Origin: Paramecium sonneborni
Taxonomy: Eukaryota; Ciliophora; Oligohymenophorea; Peniculida; Parameciidae
Length of the DNA stretch: 64,000 bases
NCBI GenBank assembly: GCA_905182985.1
Contig: CAJJDN010000132.1
Location: 101,631-165,630 of the forward strand
Direction of reading: 5' to 3'
Part shown: piece by piece, positions 52,118 through 64,000 of the stretch
Numbering within the stretch: the first letter of the stretch is position 1
Layout of the letters: each line of letters opens with the position of its first letter
Position numbers and translations under genes: made by a program
The notes under the pieces: generated by a model
Told to the model about the DNA's origin: nothing
The model's input: only the letters and a program-made list of their open reading frames with translations
The model's database searches: none

Positions 52118-55100
52118 CTTTTTAATATTGTTTTGTACATTATAGTTAAGACTGAACATAGAGAAGACACAGATTAAATAGAATAAATAATAACAATCCT
52201 CTTTTTTACAGAAATTGGATTAAGAATAATATCTCAAGGATTTTTGTTCTCTAAAAATGCCTACTTTGTTAATTTTTCAAATCTTTTTGATTTTTCAATA
52301 GTTCTCTTATCAGCACTTAATTTATATCGTCCTGATATAGTAATAATAGATTTATCACCATTAAGAATTATAACTCTTCTATAATATCTTGGAGATATCT
52401 TTGATGGATTGAGAGTAATGCTTACAGCTTTAAGGTAATCAATCAAATACATTTTGGAGGCCTTGGCTATAGTGGGATTATTTTCCCTTTTCTTTGCCTT
52501 GGCTGGACTCTATTTATTTTAAGGTCTATTTAATTATAGATGTTTACCTCTTAATGAAGACCCTGGGGATAGTTGGATTTAATGTAATGTGGATTAATGT
52601 CCAGAATAAATGATCTGTTCTTATGTTCCATATACTGTCAAAGTTCCTACTTCTTTTAATAATATTATCTATTCATATGGATAGATATTGAGAACTATTA
52701 CTATGGATGATTGGAGTTGGGTTATGTTTTATACTATACGTATCTTTAGTCCTTGGGTTTGGATCTATTATCTATTAATTATCTTTGTAGGAGGTTTCTT
52801 TGGCTTCAATTTAGTTATTGCTGTTCTCAAAACTCATTATGCTGAAGCTGCTGAAGAATTCTCTCATTAATAAGAATAATTAGAAATTAATCAATAACTT
52901 TTAGAATCGTTAAATTATAATCAAAATTAAATTAGAGATACAACCAATATTTTTGATCTTGCACTCCTTAAAGACATAGGATTTTATTCAGCTTTTTAAT
53001 AATATTACAAATTATTAAGTTCCAATAAACATATTTCTTCCTACAGATTATAAGATTCCCAAAATAAAAATTCCACTTAACCCCGTCTACTCTCTGCAAA
53101 GCAACGAAATAATAATGATACTAATGTAAATTCATCTTCTTTATTTCTTCTAGATGAATTTCATCCATTAACTTATTTTGTTCTTAAGAAGACTTACACT
53201 TAAAAATATACTCTTAACCAAGTTCTCCAAGCTTACCAAACAATAAGAACTTATCAATCTCAAAAATTACACTGAAAATGAAGATTATCTAAAAATCTTA
53301 GAAGACCTAATGAAATTCGACTTCGCCTAACTCTCTAAGTAACTCAACCCTAATCAATATTAAAAATACTCCAGTCTTGAAGATGTTATACCTTCCTTTA
53401 CGTATTATTTTTCTTTTATATAGTAATACTCTAAATCTTAAGGAACACTTTGACGATAAAGTTATTGACTTCAATAAATATACATACTCTTTCTAATATG
53501 CAATACCCTTATCAAATTCATTCCATGATCAAATCTTTAAATCTAACAATATATCCAGTAGTTTCAAATATCCTATAAAAAAATCATTTCGAGCTTAAAA
53601 ACGCATCGTCTAAGAAATTTGTTCTCAAAATTCAACCACTAGAAAACCATGTATTAGAATGGAAAAAAAAAAATATCAGGGTATTACAAAAAAAAAGGAT
53701 AAACCTAAAAATACAAATTCATTTGTTTAAAAAAAAGGAGATGTTATTATTTCTTTATTTATATAAGGGTAATATTAAAATTATGATGAGATCCTATTTA
53801 AATTAAAATAAAAAATATAAAAAGAGAAAGTTAAATATTATTGTCCAGAATAAGAGTACAAAAATATAAGAATTAAAGATATGAAAAATAAATTAATATC
53901 TGATTTAAATTGGTCTGGAAATGATGTAATTGAATCAAAATATTCAAGTATCAATTTCAGAAGTTTATTGATATCTATGAACAAAGTTGATTTAGTTATA
54001 TGGGTAAGAGGAATTTTTGGAAAAATTTTGATTATAAGAAAATATGTAAGTAGAATGGTTTGTAGTAAAATAACGGAGATAGCTTTGGATCTGTTAATTT
54101 TAATAAACTTCACATTTTTATCGTTATATGGAATAGTAGATTCTTCAATAATATCGTAAGTTGAAGATGTTACTACAATTATACTTTCAATGGAAACATT
54201 TATAAGATATTGCAGTATTTCATTAAAAGAATTATCGAATAATAATGAAAGCATTTTGTAAACAATGATAGTTATATTAAATTTGATAGAATTCACAATG
54301 AGTGATTATATGAATTATCTAACAGAATAAAACTTAAGGTTGATAAGGGGAACAAAATGTATTTTATTTTATCGATGTTTAAAATACAATAGTATGGCAG
54401 TAACAATAGGGCACATAGCATCAACAACATTTAAACAATATATATATTTAACATTTTTGATGTTCATAGTAATATTCTTATATGCTTTAGTTGGAATGGA
54501 AGTGTATGCAGGCAGATTTGATTAGAATGATGTTTTAGGATAATTACATTCTTATAATAATGTATTGAAATCATTTATGACTGTATTTAATATAATGACA
54601 AATGATGATTGGTATGGAGTATTTGTATTGGGAACAGACATAAATGAAACATTTGCTGTAGTATATTCTTATTCAATGGTGATTATTTTAAATTATTTAA
54701 CATATGGATTAGTTTTAGCCATTCTTTTAGATGGATTTGGTAAATATTTGGATAGACAAATCTTTTCTGAAATAGAGGAGAATGAGGTTTCTAAGATAAT
54801 AACTTAAAATACAGATTAACTTGAAACTTAACATACATAATAATTATCAGAAATAAATAATTTGAAATCACTTCCAAATATTTAATTATAAAAAAGCAAT
54901 ACTAAATAAAAGATAGCTTTAATATAACATTTAATAAATTCAATTAGATAAATTTATCAAAAAATCCAAGATGAAAAACCAGATCTTTATAATGGTGTAA
55001 GTTGTGAATAATCTTTATTCTTTTTTGATAAGACAAATCATCTGAGAAAATTATGTATGTTATTAGCTAGATCCAGATTCTATATTTTAATAAATGATTT

Positions 55101-57608
55101 ATCCTTGGTATCTTCAATAGTTATTTTTATTATACAAACTTATAATGATTATGAGCAAGATAAAGAAACATATCCTTAAGTGGCTCAATTTTACATTAAT
55201 CTCATATTAGCTACCGATTATGCAATTAATGTTATTGCTAAAGGATTATTTATAGATAATGGAGCCTATTTTAATTCTGTTTGGCAGATTTTAGATGTTA
55301 TATATATAACTACATTCTTTATCCAATATGATACAAAAGACTATGTAAAACCAATATTTGAGATCCTACTATATACAGGATATTTTAGGCCTTTTAATTT
55401 ATTAAATAGAATCACACTTTTAAATGTATTAAGTTCAGCTCTTTATAAATCATTAGTTGATATTTTAAATGTATTATTAACTCTTTTTTCAGTTTGGATA
55501 ATCTTTGGAGTTTATGGTATCATTCTATATGAAAGACAATTTGGATTTTGTGAAGATAAAATGTAATTTCGTGTTAGTTATTAAGAATGTATTGAATAGA
55601 ATAGAACTTGGGTTAATTTTAAACATAATTTTGATAATATTACTATGGCTATTCCTACACTATTTACTGTTTCTACATTCGATGGATGGGGAGAAATGTT
55701 ATAAATTGCTTAAAATAGTGATTACTAAAATATTGGTCCACTTCCATTTAATAGTTATATACATACTTATGTGTTTTTTATTTCATTTTGCTTTGTTGGT
55801 TCTATGTTTTTTTTAAGTTTATTTACAGGAGTATTATTTTCCAATTTAAAACTAAATTAAAGAAAGATTGAAAAAAAAGATTTCAATCAAAATTAAAAAG
55901 AATTTATAGAAATTGCAGATATTATAACTAAAGATATACCTGTGTTTTCTACACCACCAGATAATGTAATCCGACGGTTTGCTTCAATTATTATGAATGA
56001 TAATATTATGTAGACTATCTTCTTTATTATTTTACTTCTTGATGTAGTTAATAACATTTTATTTCACTCAGAAATGACTACAAGTTATTTAGTTATAATA
56101 AACTACATTCATCATGGTTTTTCAATTGTCATAATCATTTGGGGTTTAATTCAATATTTGGCTTTAGGATTATTAAGATTTTTCGATAATTATTGGAGAT
56201 AATTCCTTTTTATTTTAATTTTTTTTGCAATAGTAGATCTTGTAGCTGATTTGGAATATGGATGGGTTGAAATATATTTTAAATCTAGTCCTTTAACAGC
56301 TTATTTTAGGTTATATAGGATATGTTTTGTTTTAAGAAGCTTGAGATTGATTCTAATTTTTTAAGGATTGATAAATATATAGAGATTAATGAGAGTAATG
56401 GTTTATGCACTTCCATTTTTAGCAAAAATATTCTTTATTTTAATAGACACAATGCTTGTTTTTGCTTTATTTGGTTGTTAATTATATGGTCAATTAGATT
56501 CAGGATAAGTGATGGATGAATAAATAAATTTTCATAACATTGCATAAGCTATGCTTACTTTATTTAAATGTGCTTCTGGGGATGATTGGAGAACAATAAT
56601 GACTGATACAATGCATCATAATCCTAATTGTTCAAATGATCCATAATATTGTGGATCAACATATAGTTAGATTTATTTCTTTCTTTTTATGTTATTATCA
56701 AATTATGTGTTTTTAAATTTATTTGTTTTAGGATTGATTGAATAATTTGAATCCTTTTTTTAAGTTTAGAATTCAATAATATAAACATATGTAGAAAATG
56801 AAGATAGAATTAAAACTATATGGTGTAAGTACTCTCCTGAGACATAAGGAAAGGCAATGCATTATAAATTTTTATGTAGATTTCTTATGGATTTGGGTGC
56901 TCCTTTAGGTAGAGGTAAAGAAGAGAATTTATGGGATGCTGCAAAATAAGCAAGTGCTTTTAAATTGAAATGGTATTTCTTGATTATTATTTTAGTGATC
57001 ATCGAGGTTATATATAATATAATTAATTGATTTATGAATTATTTAGAACATGTTTTTAAGAGGATGTTTTTAAAACAGGGAGTAAGAATGGTATAAAATA
57101 AATAAAACAATACAATAAAGAGATGCAAATGAAGTTTATGAATTATAGAAGAAATCTTTTTATAAAGAGATCAAATATTTGTTTAGTTGATTTGAGAACA
57201 AACTTTAATATTTTACATGATTATTTAAATGTACTAATTGCGTTTAAAGCTTGGGAATCTCATTCAAAAAAACTTATTAAACGAGTCAATTGTAAGAATA
57301 GAGAGTATTCAGAAAATATGGAATCTTCAAAAGAATAATAAGATGATTAAGTGTAATGATTATTAATCTATTTTAGGTTGCAATAGTGTTAAAACACTAT
57401 CATTAATGATATTAATCAAGTGAGAAATTCAATATAGATTAATGACACAGATAGATTTTAACCTATGATTACTGATGAAAATTAAACTAAACATCTTCTT
57501 ACTAGTTTGAGTTAAGAATCTATGTAGGCACCATAATTACCATGTTATAATCATTAAAAGCCATAATATTCTAAAAATCTATTTATTTATTAACCAAAAA
57601 GAAGTTGA
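51538..57608 (+). CDS. Four-domain voltage-gated cation channel alpha subunit (CaV/NaV superfamily); one frame break
   Basis: About 1990 residues with introns at 51961-51988, 53402-53423, 56973-56995 and 57353-57376. Four ion-transport domains, each six helices plus pore loop, follow a polar N-terminus of about 130 residues. The pore signatures are TMDDWS (I), TNDDWY (II), TFDGWG (III) and SGDDWR (IV), so all four selectivity positions are Asp. S4-like basic helices are clear in IV (YRICFVLRSLRLILIF) and weaker in I-III. The long I-II linker loses frame at the A5 run 53262-53266, and one added A gives SQKNYTENEDYLKILEDLM. Paramecium uses CaV channels for the ciliary Ca2+ action potential. Whether this one is ciliary is inference. 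The C-terminal tail is Lys/Gln-rich. Confidence 0.9.
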
Positions 57609-57703
57609 GAAATAATTTTTGATAAATTTAGTTTTTTGTAATTAGCTATTTTAAATCTTATATTGATTTCAATAAATTAGAATAATTATTTTAGATAAAA
57701 AAA

Positions 57704-59747
57704 ATGAGTGAAAATTAAAAATCAAAGCAAATATCTTGTTGTTAAAGAATTACAGAAATTTTTAAAAGACCAAGTAAAATTATACAATCTTAACCAATAC
57801 AATCTCAGCAAGATCAGCAAGAATAGTAAGTTATATAAGGAAATTAAAATTAAAATGATTGGTTGATGATTGAAGAATAGTTTCTCAATAAAATTTCTTC
57901 AGCAGGTAGAAGATAAATGTTCTATGATCTTTTTTAGAAAACTGGAATTAAAACAATTGAATTATTAATTCTCTCATTTAAAAATTCTAATACTAGTTTT
58001 ATTGGTAAACGATGTATTTAAGCTGAATTATTAATCCTTCGAAATATGTATGAAAGATTTAATTAATAACCTAAAGAACTATAATGGACTTTTGCTAGTG
58101 CTACATTAATATCTGATAATGATATTTAAATATAATAATAATCTAATGCTAGAATTAAAAATATATTATTAGTAGGAATAACAGGATAAGGAAAAACTAC
58201 TTTAATAAATAGTTTTTATAATCATATTTCAAAAATCACTTTGGACTCTAATTTACGTTATTTGGTGATAGATGATAATGAATAAAACAGAGAAGGGAAA
58301 TCAGTTACAAGAGAAGTAAATTAATACAAAATCAAAATAAAAGATGACTTAATTTTTAATTTTATAGATACACCAGGATTAGGTGATACTGAAGGATATT
58401 CTAGAGATTAAGAAATTATAGATTAAATTTCTAAGTAAATTAAAAAGATGAAAGATAAGAATCAAATTATTCATCAAGTTATTATTGTCTCTCAATTATC
58501 AACAAATTATGTTGTAGAAAATACCCCTACTCTATAATAATTAGCCCTTCTTAATGTTTTAAAACTCTTTGGAATTGATATGGCTTAACATTATATTCAT
58601 GCTCTGACATTTTCAGATTTCACTACTATTCATAGAAATAACTTTGAAAATCCAAACTCTATCTTCTTTGTTTTAACTTAAAGAGATTAACTTTTATTAA
58701 CAAGAAACTTCTAATAATTAAACTAAAAAAGTAATAATCTATTAACATAAAGCCCAACTAATTCTGAAACGGCTGTTTTATTAAGCAATAATTAATTAAA
58801 TGAAAATAATAAAGAATTTTGTTAATTTTAAAATTCTGTTTATTATTAAAATCTATCTAATTAGATTTCATTAATTTAGTTTAGAAAAAATACGGAAAAT
58901 TATATTAAATTTATTGAAAAAATAAGTTTTAGCGAAGGATTTTAATTAGATACAACTATTTAAGTTATTGAAGAAAGAATTAGATTAAAAAATTAAATTG
59001 AAATTTTGGGATAAGAACTTTAATTAAGAGTAAGAATTGATTAACTTATATAATCCAATAAAAGAAAAATTGAAAATTATTAGTCAATAGCTTAAGAGAA
59101 TTAAAATTTTTCCTACATTGAATTTGAACCAATTAAGAGAATAAAGTAATGTTCATAAAACATTTATATGACTAATTGTTAAGATTGTAAAAAGACTTGT
59201 CATAAAAATTGTTCAGTATCCAATCAGAATTTAATAAATTGTAACATGATGATTAGATTATCCTCAGGTAATTATGTATGCGAATCTTGTTAACATACTG
59301 TTGAAAAGCATCTGTAATAAAATTTATTTATTTAGAAATGAAAATATTTAATACATTCAAGAAGTTATAGAAGTAGAAAGATTTTATGATGATATGAGAA
59401 ATGAACATAATTAGGCAATAACAATGACTTAAAAATTAGAATAAATATTGTAAGAATAAATTTAGAGAGAAATTGATAATGATGCAAGAATTATTCTCAT
59501 TTTAGATGATTTAAAAAATTGTTTCAATTATCTCTTCTCTTCAGCTTTATACAAACTAGATTTAAGAGAAAAATCCTTAAAGGACTTTTTATATAAATAT
59601 TTTAAAAGCTTTGAAAATTAATTAGAAAAATATTTTCGGGAAAGCATAGACATTTTTGCTACAAGAAGATTAGTAGAAAATCAACAATTAAATCAATAAA
59701 ATACTATGTTTAGATTAAGAACAGAAAATTTTTAAAGAATTGAATGA
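57704..59747 (+). CDS. P-loop GTPase (AIG1/septin-like) with cysteine cluster and coiled coil
   Basis: One 22-nt intron (59314-59335) leaves 673 residues. The GTPase core has the P-loop GITGQGKTTLIN at residue 158 and the switch II motif DTPGLGDTEG at residue 222, the pattern of TRAFAC GTPases related to AIG1/septins. A T/NKxD-type G4 is not certain. About residues 485-545 is a cysteine cluster (CQDCKKTCHKNC ... CESCQ), probably zinc-binding, followed by a C-terminal coiled coil. The N-terminus contains SCCQ and Gln-rich runs. A similar GTPase plus Cys-rich layout occurs in protist and fungal proteins of unknown role. The gene starts 95 bases after the channel stop. Confidence 0.78.
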
Positions 59748-60201
59748 TTTATAAAATAAAACATTCAATTATAATATTATTTATTATTAGTGTCACTTCT
59801 TTTTAAATTTTATAAAAGATTCTTAAGCTAAATATCATAATATAGAATTTATCAAAATAAATGATTCTAAGCAATTGAAATTATGAAATTTATCATTTAA
59901 ATTTAGTTTGCTTCTACTCATTTATTTTATTTTTGATTAATTTACTACAAAAATCATCATAATCAACTATTAATTTTAATCAATTTATATATATATATAT
60001 AAATATTAGTATTTTGTCAGTTATATGATAAAAAATAATAATATTTTCTTTCTTTTTATTGATTCTTTTTCAATAGTTAGTTTTAAATATTGATTTTAAA
60101 TTGTAATGGATTAAACTAAGAAATTCATGAATATAATATATAAATAATAATTTATCAGACTTTTGATTTGTTTGATATATTATTCTAAATTACTAAAATC
60201 T
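59748..60201. other. AT-rich intergenic spacer
   Basis: About 450 bases between two same-strand genes, very AT-rich with an (AT)n stretch near 59990. No gene-like frame or RNA gene seen. Confidence 0.5.
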
Positions 60202-61790
60202 ATGCAGCAAAAATCAATCAATTAAATACATAGAAAGTTTAAATTTCCTGAAATTGAAGGTTCAAATAGATCAAATCGTTCTAGAGGTTCCCCAACATCA
60301 AGTAGAAATAATACAAGTTAAGAGAGAGATTAATCTATTGATGGTGGAAATTCAATATAAGTCTTTAAAATAAGGAATCTTCAAGTATAATAAAGAAGTG
60401 AAACTCCAAATGAAGATAAAGTATTCAATATGAGCAAGAGTACTCGTCTCAAAAGTAGATAAGAGCCAAATGAAGATTATACTGAACATAATTAATAGGA
60501 ATTAGTTTTGCCAAAAATTTATTCACCAATCATAACTCCACGAAAAAATATTGTTTCAAAAATGAAAGATTCATTATTCAAACCACTTTTAAGTAGATAA
60601 GAAACTATTGATCATCTAATAAATATCAAATTATAAAACAAAATTCATGATTAATTAAAAAAAGGAGTTAATATTAAATGTCTATATCTATCAGAAAGAA
60701 CAGATATGTAAATTAACAAGATAATTGTTTTGAATTTTGATAGTAATTTTGCCTCATATAAAAGGTTTGTTGCTTGGGAAAAGAAAATCTTTTTGGGAAT
60801 ATTAGAATGAAATAACAATGTGTTCTTAGATTATAGGATCAAAATGTGATAATTCGTATTGTGCTTGTGCAATATAAAAGGAATTAAAATATACATTATC
60901 TATGTAAAAAATAATTTATATATATATATAGACTATCAAAACAATTTTATATCGTGTTACTTTTTGAAAGTGGAATAAGAGGTAAAGTTTGGTAATAATT
61001 TTTGATTGAAAATGGATTTTCTATCGATGCAATTTATAGTTTATCTAAAATAAGATTGGCTGGTGGAGGAATTAAAATGAAATAAATTATTACTAATTTT
61101 GGAACTTCTGATATCACATAGCTATTATATTTTGGATCTATTGATTGTCAATCTTAATATGTCAAGATTCCTAAAGAGTAATTTCATTATCAAATTCCTA
61201 TTTTATAAGCTAAAATAAACATATAAATGTACTTGTTTTAATTACAAAAATCAAAATTTTTAGATTCTAAATTATTATTTGAAATTTGTATGCTGAATTG
61301 CAATAAATCTGAAAATTTTAATTATAAAAGACCAATTACTGTTGTCAATTATGATCTTGAACCTATAATAAAATAAATGATTTAAAATGAAGAAGATAAT
61401 CATATTTAAAATCATATTTTTTAAAATTTGTATATATAAATTTATATATTAAATAGAAAAGTAGAAGAAGATATAGTCTAAGCAATAGAAGAAGAACAGG
61501 AAGAAGTAAATGATTAAAAAAATGTTTTACTAATTTGGTTATATTAATCAAAAAAATTACTATTGGATTATTTTAAAAGTATAAATAAAGAAGACTAAAC
61601 ACAAAATCCAATTAGTATGATTGGAGATGTTTTAAGAAGAAATTCATCAATTTACTGGAATTATATTACTGAAGATTATGAGAAATAAGCAAAGAGATAT
61701 TAATAATATTTAGAATTAAAAGCTTCAACAACAGCAAAAACTATTTTTAGAAAATAAATTTAAATTGATTGTTAAATTATTTATGATTGA
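60202..61790 (+). CDS. Unknown protein, about 520 aa; one frame break
   Basis: The frame starts MQQKSINQIHRKFKFPEIEG and has a Ser/Arg/Asn-rich N-terminus (about 130 residues). A folded region follows, with FASYKRFVAWEKKIF, EITMCSQIIGSKCDNSYC and GIRGKVWQQFLIENGFSID, then GSIDCQSQYVKIPKEQF. A 26-nt intron begins with GTAAAAAATAATT and ends near 60930. Between KKIF and WEY the frame shifts at the T5 run 60790-60794, and dropping one T joins the halves. The acidic stretch EEDIVQAIEEEQEEV and a helical C-terminus follow. No domain recognised; no membrane segment. Confidence 0.55.
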
Positions 61791-61911
61791 ATTAACATTA
61801 CTTCAATAGTATATTTAAATTAATTTAAAAAATCTTATAATAAATCTTAATTTAAAACATTAAGAAAAGTATTAAACCAATATTTATTAATGAAATAAAT
61901 AGAAAAAATAA

Positions 61912-63845
61912 TCAAAACTTTTTTGTTTAACTTTTAATTAGAGATCTAGATTCTTATTTTTATAAAATTTATAGATTTTATTTAGCTAATTATTTCAACA
62001 TTGATTAAAATAGTATCCCTTTCATATTACAAGGGAGAGATTCTTATTTTTCACTATGTAATCTTCTAAAATGTTAAGTTTATGGAGAACTATGTTAATT
62101 TATTTTATTCAATAATTAATTTATTTCTTTATCATTTCTATCAGTCAAACTTCCTATTTCATGAACTGAAAATTTCTTAGAAAAAGCCTTATCATCAGAT
62201 TTATTTTTTTTATGTTATTTCTTTTCAAGTAAATCATTTATAAAACTAGGTTTTTATTTATTATTTAAATTAAGAACTTTTTCTTAATTTGAATTTTATT
62301 TTATATGATTAGAATTTTTTTATTTTTAAATATTTTATTTTTTATTAAATAGATTCTTTGCAAATAATCCAAGTTAATTATTTTTTTGAGGTGAATTTGT
62401 AGTTTTAAGTTTTTAATTTAAAAAAAAATCATCTTTCTTTTATTTAGAAATAGTCAATTTTTTATAGTTAATAGAAGGACTATTTCTATTTGATTATGAA
62501 CCAAAAAAAGCATTTGTAGTAGATAAAGGTCTATGTGTAATAGCACCATTTTTTAATTTTGATTATTATTCTGCTTCTTCAAGTAATAATTTATTAATTA
62601 AATTATTTTTTTGATTATTTTATAATTATATAATGGGCTATTATTATTGTTTTAAAAATGTAGAACCTATAGATTTCTTATGTAAAGAAAGAGTAGGAGA
62701 ATTTTAATTAAAATCACCAATGAATTTATTAATTTTAAGTTAATTTTTATTAACTAAAGTTTTAGATTTAAGTTTAACTATTTCTTATGGTTTATCATCT
62801 AATTTAGTTCCACTTTCAATAATATCAGTTGATGCTTGTCTATTAGATTTTTTTGATATATTATTAAATTAATCTTTAACAAAATTATTCCTCATTTCAA
62901 TAATTGAACCTATACTATATTTAGTATTATTTTTTTAATGAATACTATTACTTTTATTATCCTTTTATTAAATTTTAGCTTTTTAATTCATAATCAATTC
63001 TTAAATAAATAATTCTTTTGATTATCTAGTTGTAATAGATGTTTTTTAACTTATGCTGGCTTTATTTCCAATATATTATAGAAAATTATTTAAGGATACT
63101 TAATCTTAATTAGAAAATTTAACTATTGACAAAGATGATTATTCTGCTCCAGAACCAATATATTTGCATAATTGATTAATTGTTTGAGAGGCTTCTTTAC
63201 ATTATGTTTTGTCATGCTAAATGTAGTTATATGGTAAAGTCTTACTTTTAACCAACTCAATTCTTTTAATATTTAAATATTTTTAATATTCTAATCCTCT
63301 TTTTCATCTTTTTCTTAAGTTATAGATTCTTATGAATTTGCAGGAGAAGGTCGTTCACCTACAATCCCTTTAGGTGGTTTATTTGGATTCTATTTATTCT
63401 CTTCTTCAATCATTTTAGCAATCCTAAAATAATCATACTTTCTTTTCTTATCATAATATTTATTTAATATAGAACATATTGGCTCTTTGAATATTCGTGC
63501 AATATCTATATGAAACTATTTCACATCAATGATATACTTTATAATATTCTGTAAGTAACTATATTTTTTGACAAAATTCCTTCAATTAATAATATCTCTT
63601 AAGATATTCTTCCTAATTATATTTATTAGTTTATATACATCCTCATCTATCGCCATTTAATCTTTAAAATTTATCACTATTTTTGTTTAACCATCACTTA
63701 ATATCTCATTAATATCTCTTATGTAATAGTAATTTTATGATTCTTGATATCTTTCATACAATTTATAATTCATAACTCCTATTGGTTTTCTAACTACTAA
63801 TGGTAACGATTGTCTTTTCTCATCTAATTTAAATTTCTAATTCAT
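61912..63845 (-). CDS. Unknown protein, about 634 codons, with one in-frame TGA
   Basis: One 29-nt intron (63217-63245) joins two parts and the exon total is exactly 635 codons. The first 200 residues are compact and helical (MNQKFKLDEKRQSLPLVVRK, KIVINFKDQMAIDEDVY, then KQFHIDIARIFKEPICS and KRKYDYFRIAKMIEEEN). The rest is Ser/Asn/Lys-rich and probably disordered. The frame is open on both sides of a single TGA at 63582-63584, between RDIIN and RNFVKKYSYL. With TGA as the only stop this is either a base error, a decayed codon or readthrough. No domain recognised. It is convergent with the preceding gene. Confidence 0.55.
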
Positions 63846-63901
63846 ATTGTTAATTAATTATAATTATATAAAAAACAAAACATTTATTTATTCAGTTATG
63901 C

Positions 63902-64000
63902 TCAATTTTATAGCTAATCATTTAAATTATTATCATCCATCTCAGAAACAATAATCTATTAACTTTTCAATTAATTTATTACCTTCCATATATATAACTA
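63902..64000 (-). CDS. Possible 3' end of a gene entering from the right (partial)
   Basis: On the minus strand a frame open from the window edge ends VSEMDDNNLNDQLQN at TGA 63902-63904. A 27-nt intron-like stretch (GTAATAAATT..TAATAG) may lie inside. Only about 30 codons are visible, so this is a weak call. Confidence 0.25.

Noticed and set aside
52261..52452. 63-codon minus-strand ORF
   Set aside because: Antisense to channel domain I helices; no independent support.
53838..54296. 152-codon minus-strand ORF
   Set aside because: Antisense to the I-II/domain II part of the ion channel, whose plus-strand frame is continuous and has pore and S4 motifs.
55505..55816. 103-codon plus-strand ORF overlapping the channel
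   Set aside because: An alternate frame over domain III; the main frame carries the TFDGWG pore motif.

Overview
The window reads as macronuclear DNA of a ciliate, almost certainly Paramecium. Long open frames appear only when TAA and TAG are read as glutamine and TGA is kept as the only stop. The sequence is very AT-rich. Genes are packed on both strands, often tens to a few hundred bases apart. They are interrupted by tiny GT..AG introns: I resolved about 50, mostly 21-29 nt, with extremes of 19 and 37. Splicing these restores frame in most genes, and the summed exon lengths are then divisible by three.

Layout. 1-9.5 kb: 3' end of a GPCR-like gene; a TPH-domain coiled-coil (CFAP210-like) gene; beta-tubulin (-); a small GRDTYI-repeat gene; an RCC1-like/coiled-coil gene; a LITAF-domain membrane protein; an 11-repeat MORN protein (-). 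9.6-16 kb: a protein kinase (-), a kelch protein (-), a SUMO-E1 SAE1/AOS1-like gene (-) and a TPR-like helical protein (+). 16.2-23.6 kb: the giant P4-ATPase/guanylyl cyclase fusion typical of ciliates and apicomplexans. 23.6-31.7 kb: an orphan gene, a RING/TRAF zinc-finger gene with an RRM-like tail, an unknown 504-aa gene and a SHIPPO/ODF3-type gene. 31.8-44.5 kb: a SAM-domain protein, a TBC Rab-GAP, a small coiled-coil protein, GCN1, an RCC1 protein and another coiled-coil protein. 44.5-64 kb: an unknown frame-broken gene, an M20 amidohydrolase, a four-domain voltage-gated cation channel, a GTPase with a cysteine cluster, and two unknown genes.

Sequence quality shapes the reading. Four places carry a single N, each flanked by a perfect direct repeat of 1.13-1.35 kb (joints at 24975, 27549, 46289 and 50775). 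These look like unmerged overlapping contig ends, not biological duplications, and they create false partial second copies of four genes. Several genes also lose frame by one base at homopolymer runs (about 9.97, 13.8-14.1, 31.56, 42.6, 47.5-48.4, 53.26 and 60.79 kb). That fits sequencing indels better than pseudogenes, although the SAE1-like gene has four such breaks.

Biologically, many genes fit a ciliary/axonemal and signalling setting: beta-tubulin, TPH, SHIPPO and MORN proteins, the guanylyl cyclase and a Ca2+-type channel. No operons are expected. Adjacent genes are unrelated housekeeping or signalling genes (GCN1, TBC, SAE1). No rRNA, tRNA, CRISPR array or recognisable transposon was seen. 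All calls come from reading the sequence; no database search was run.
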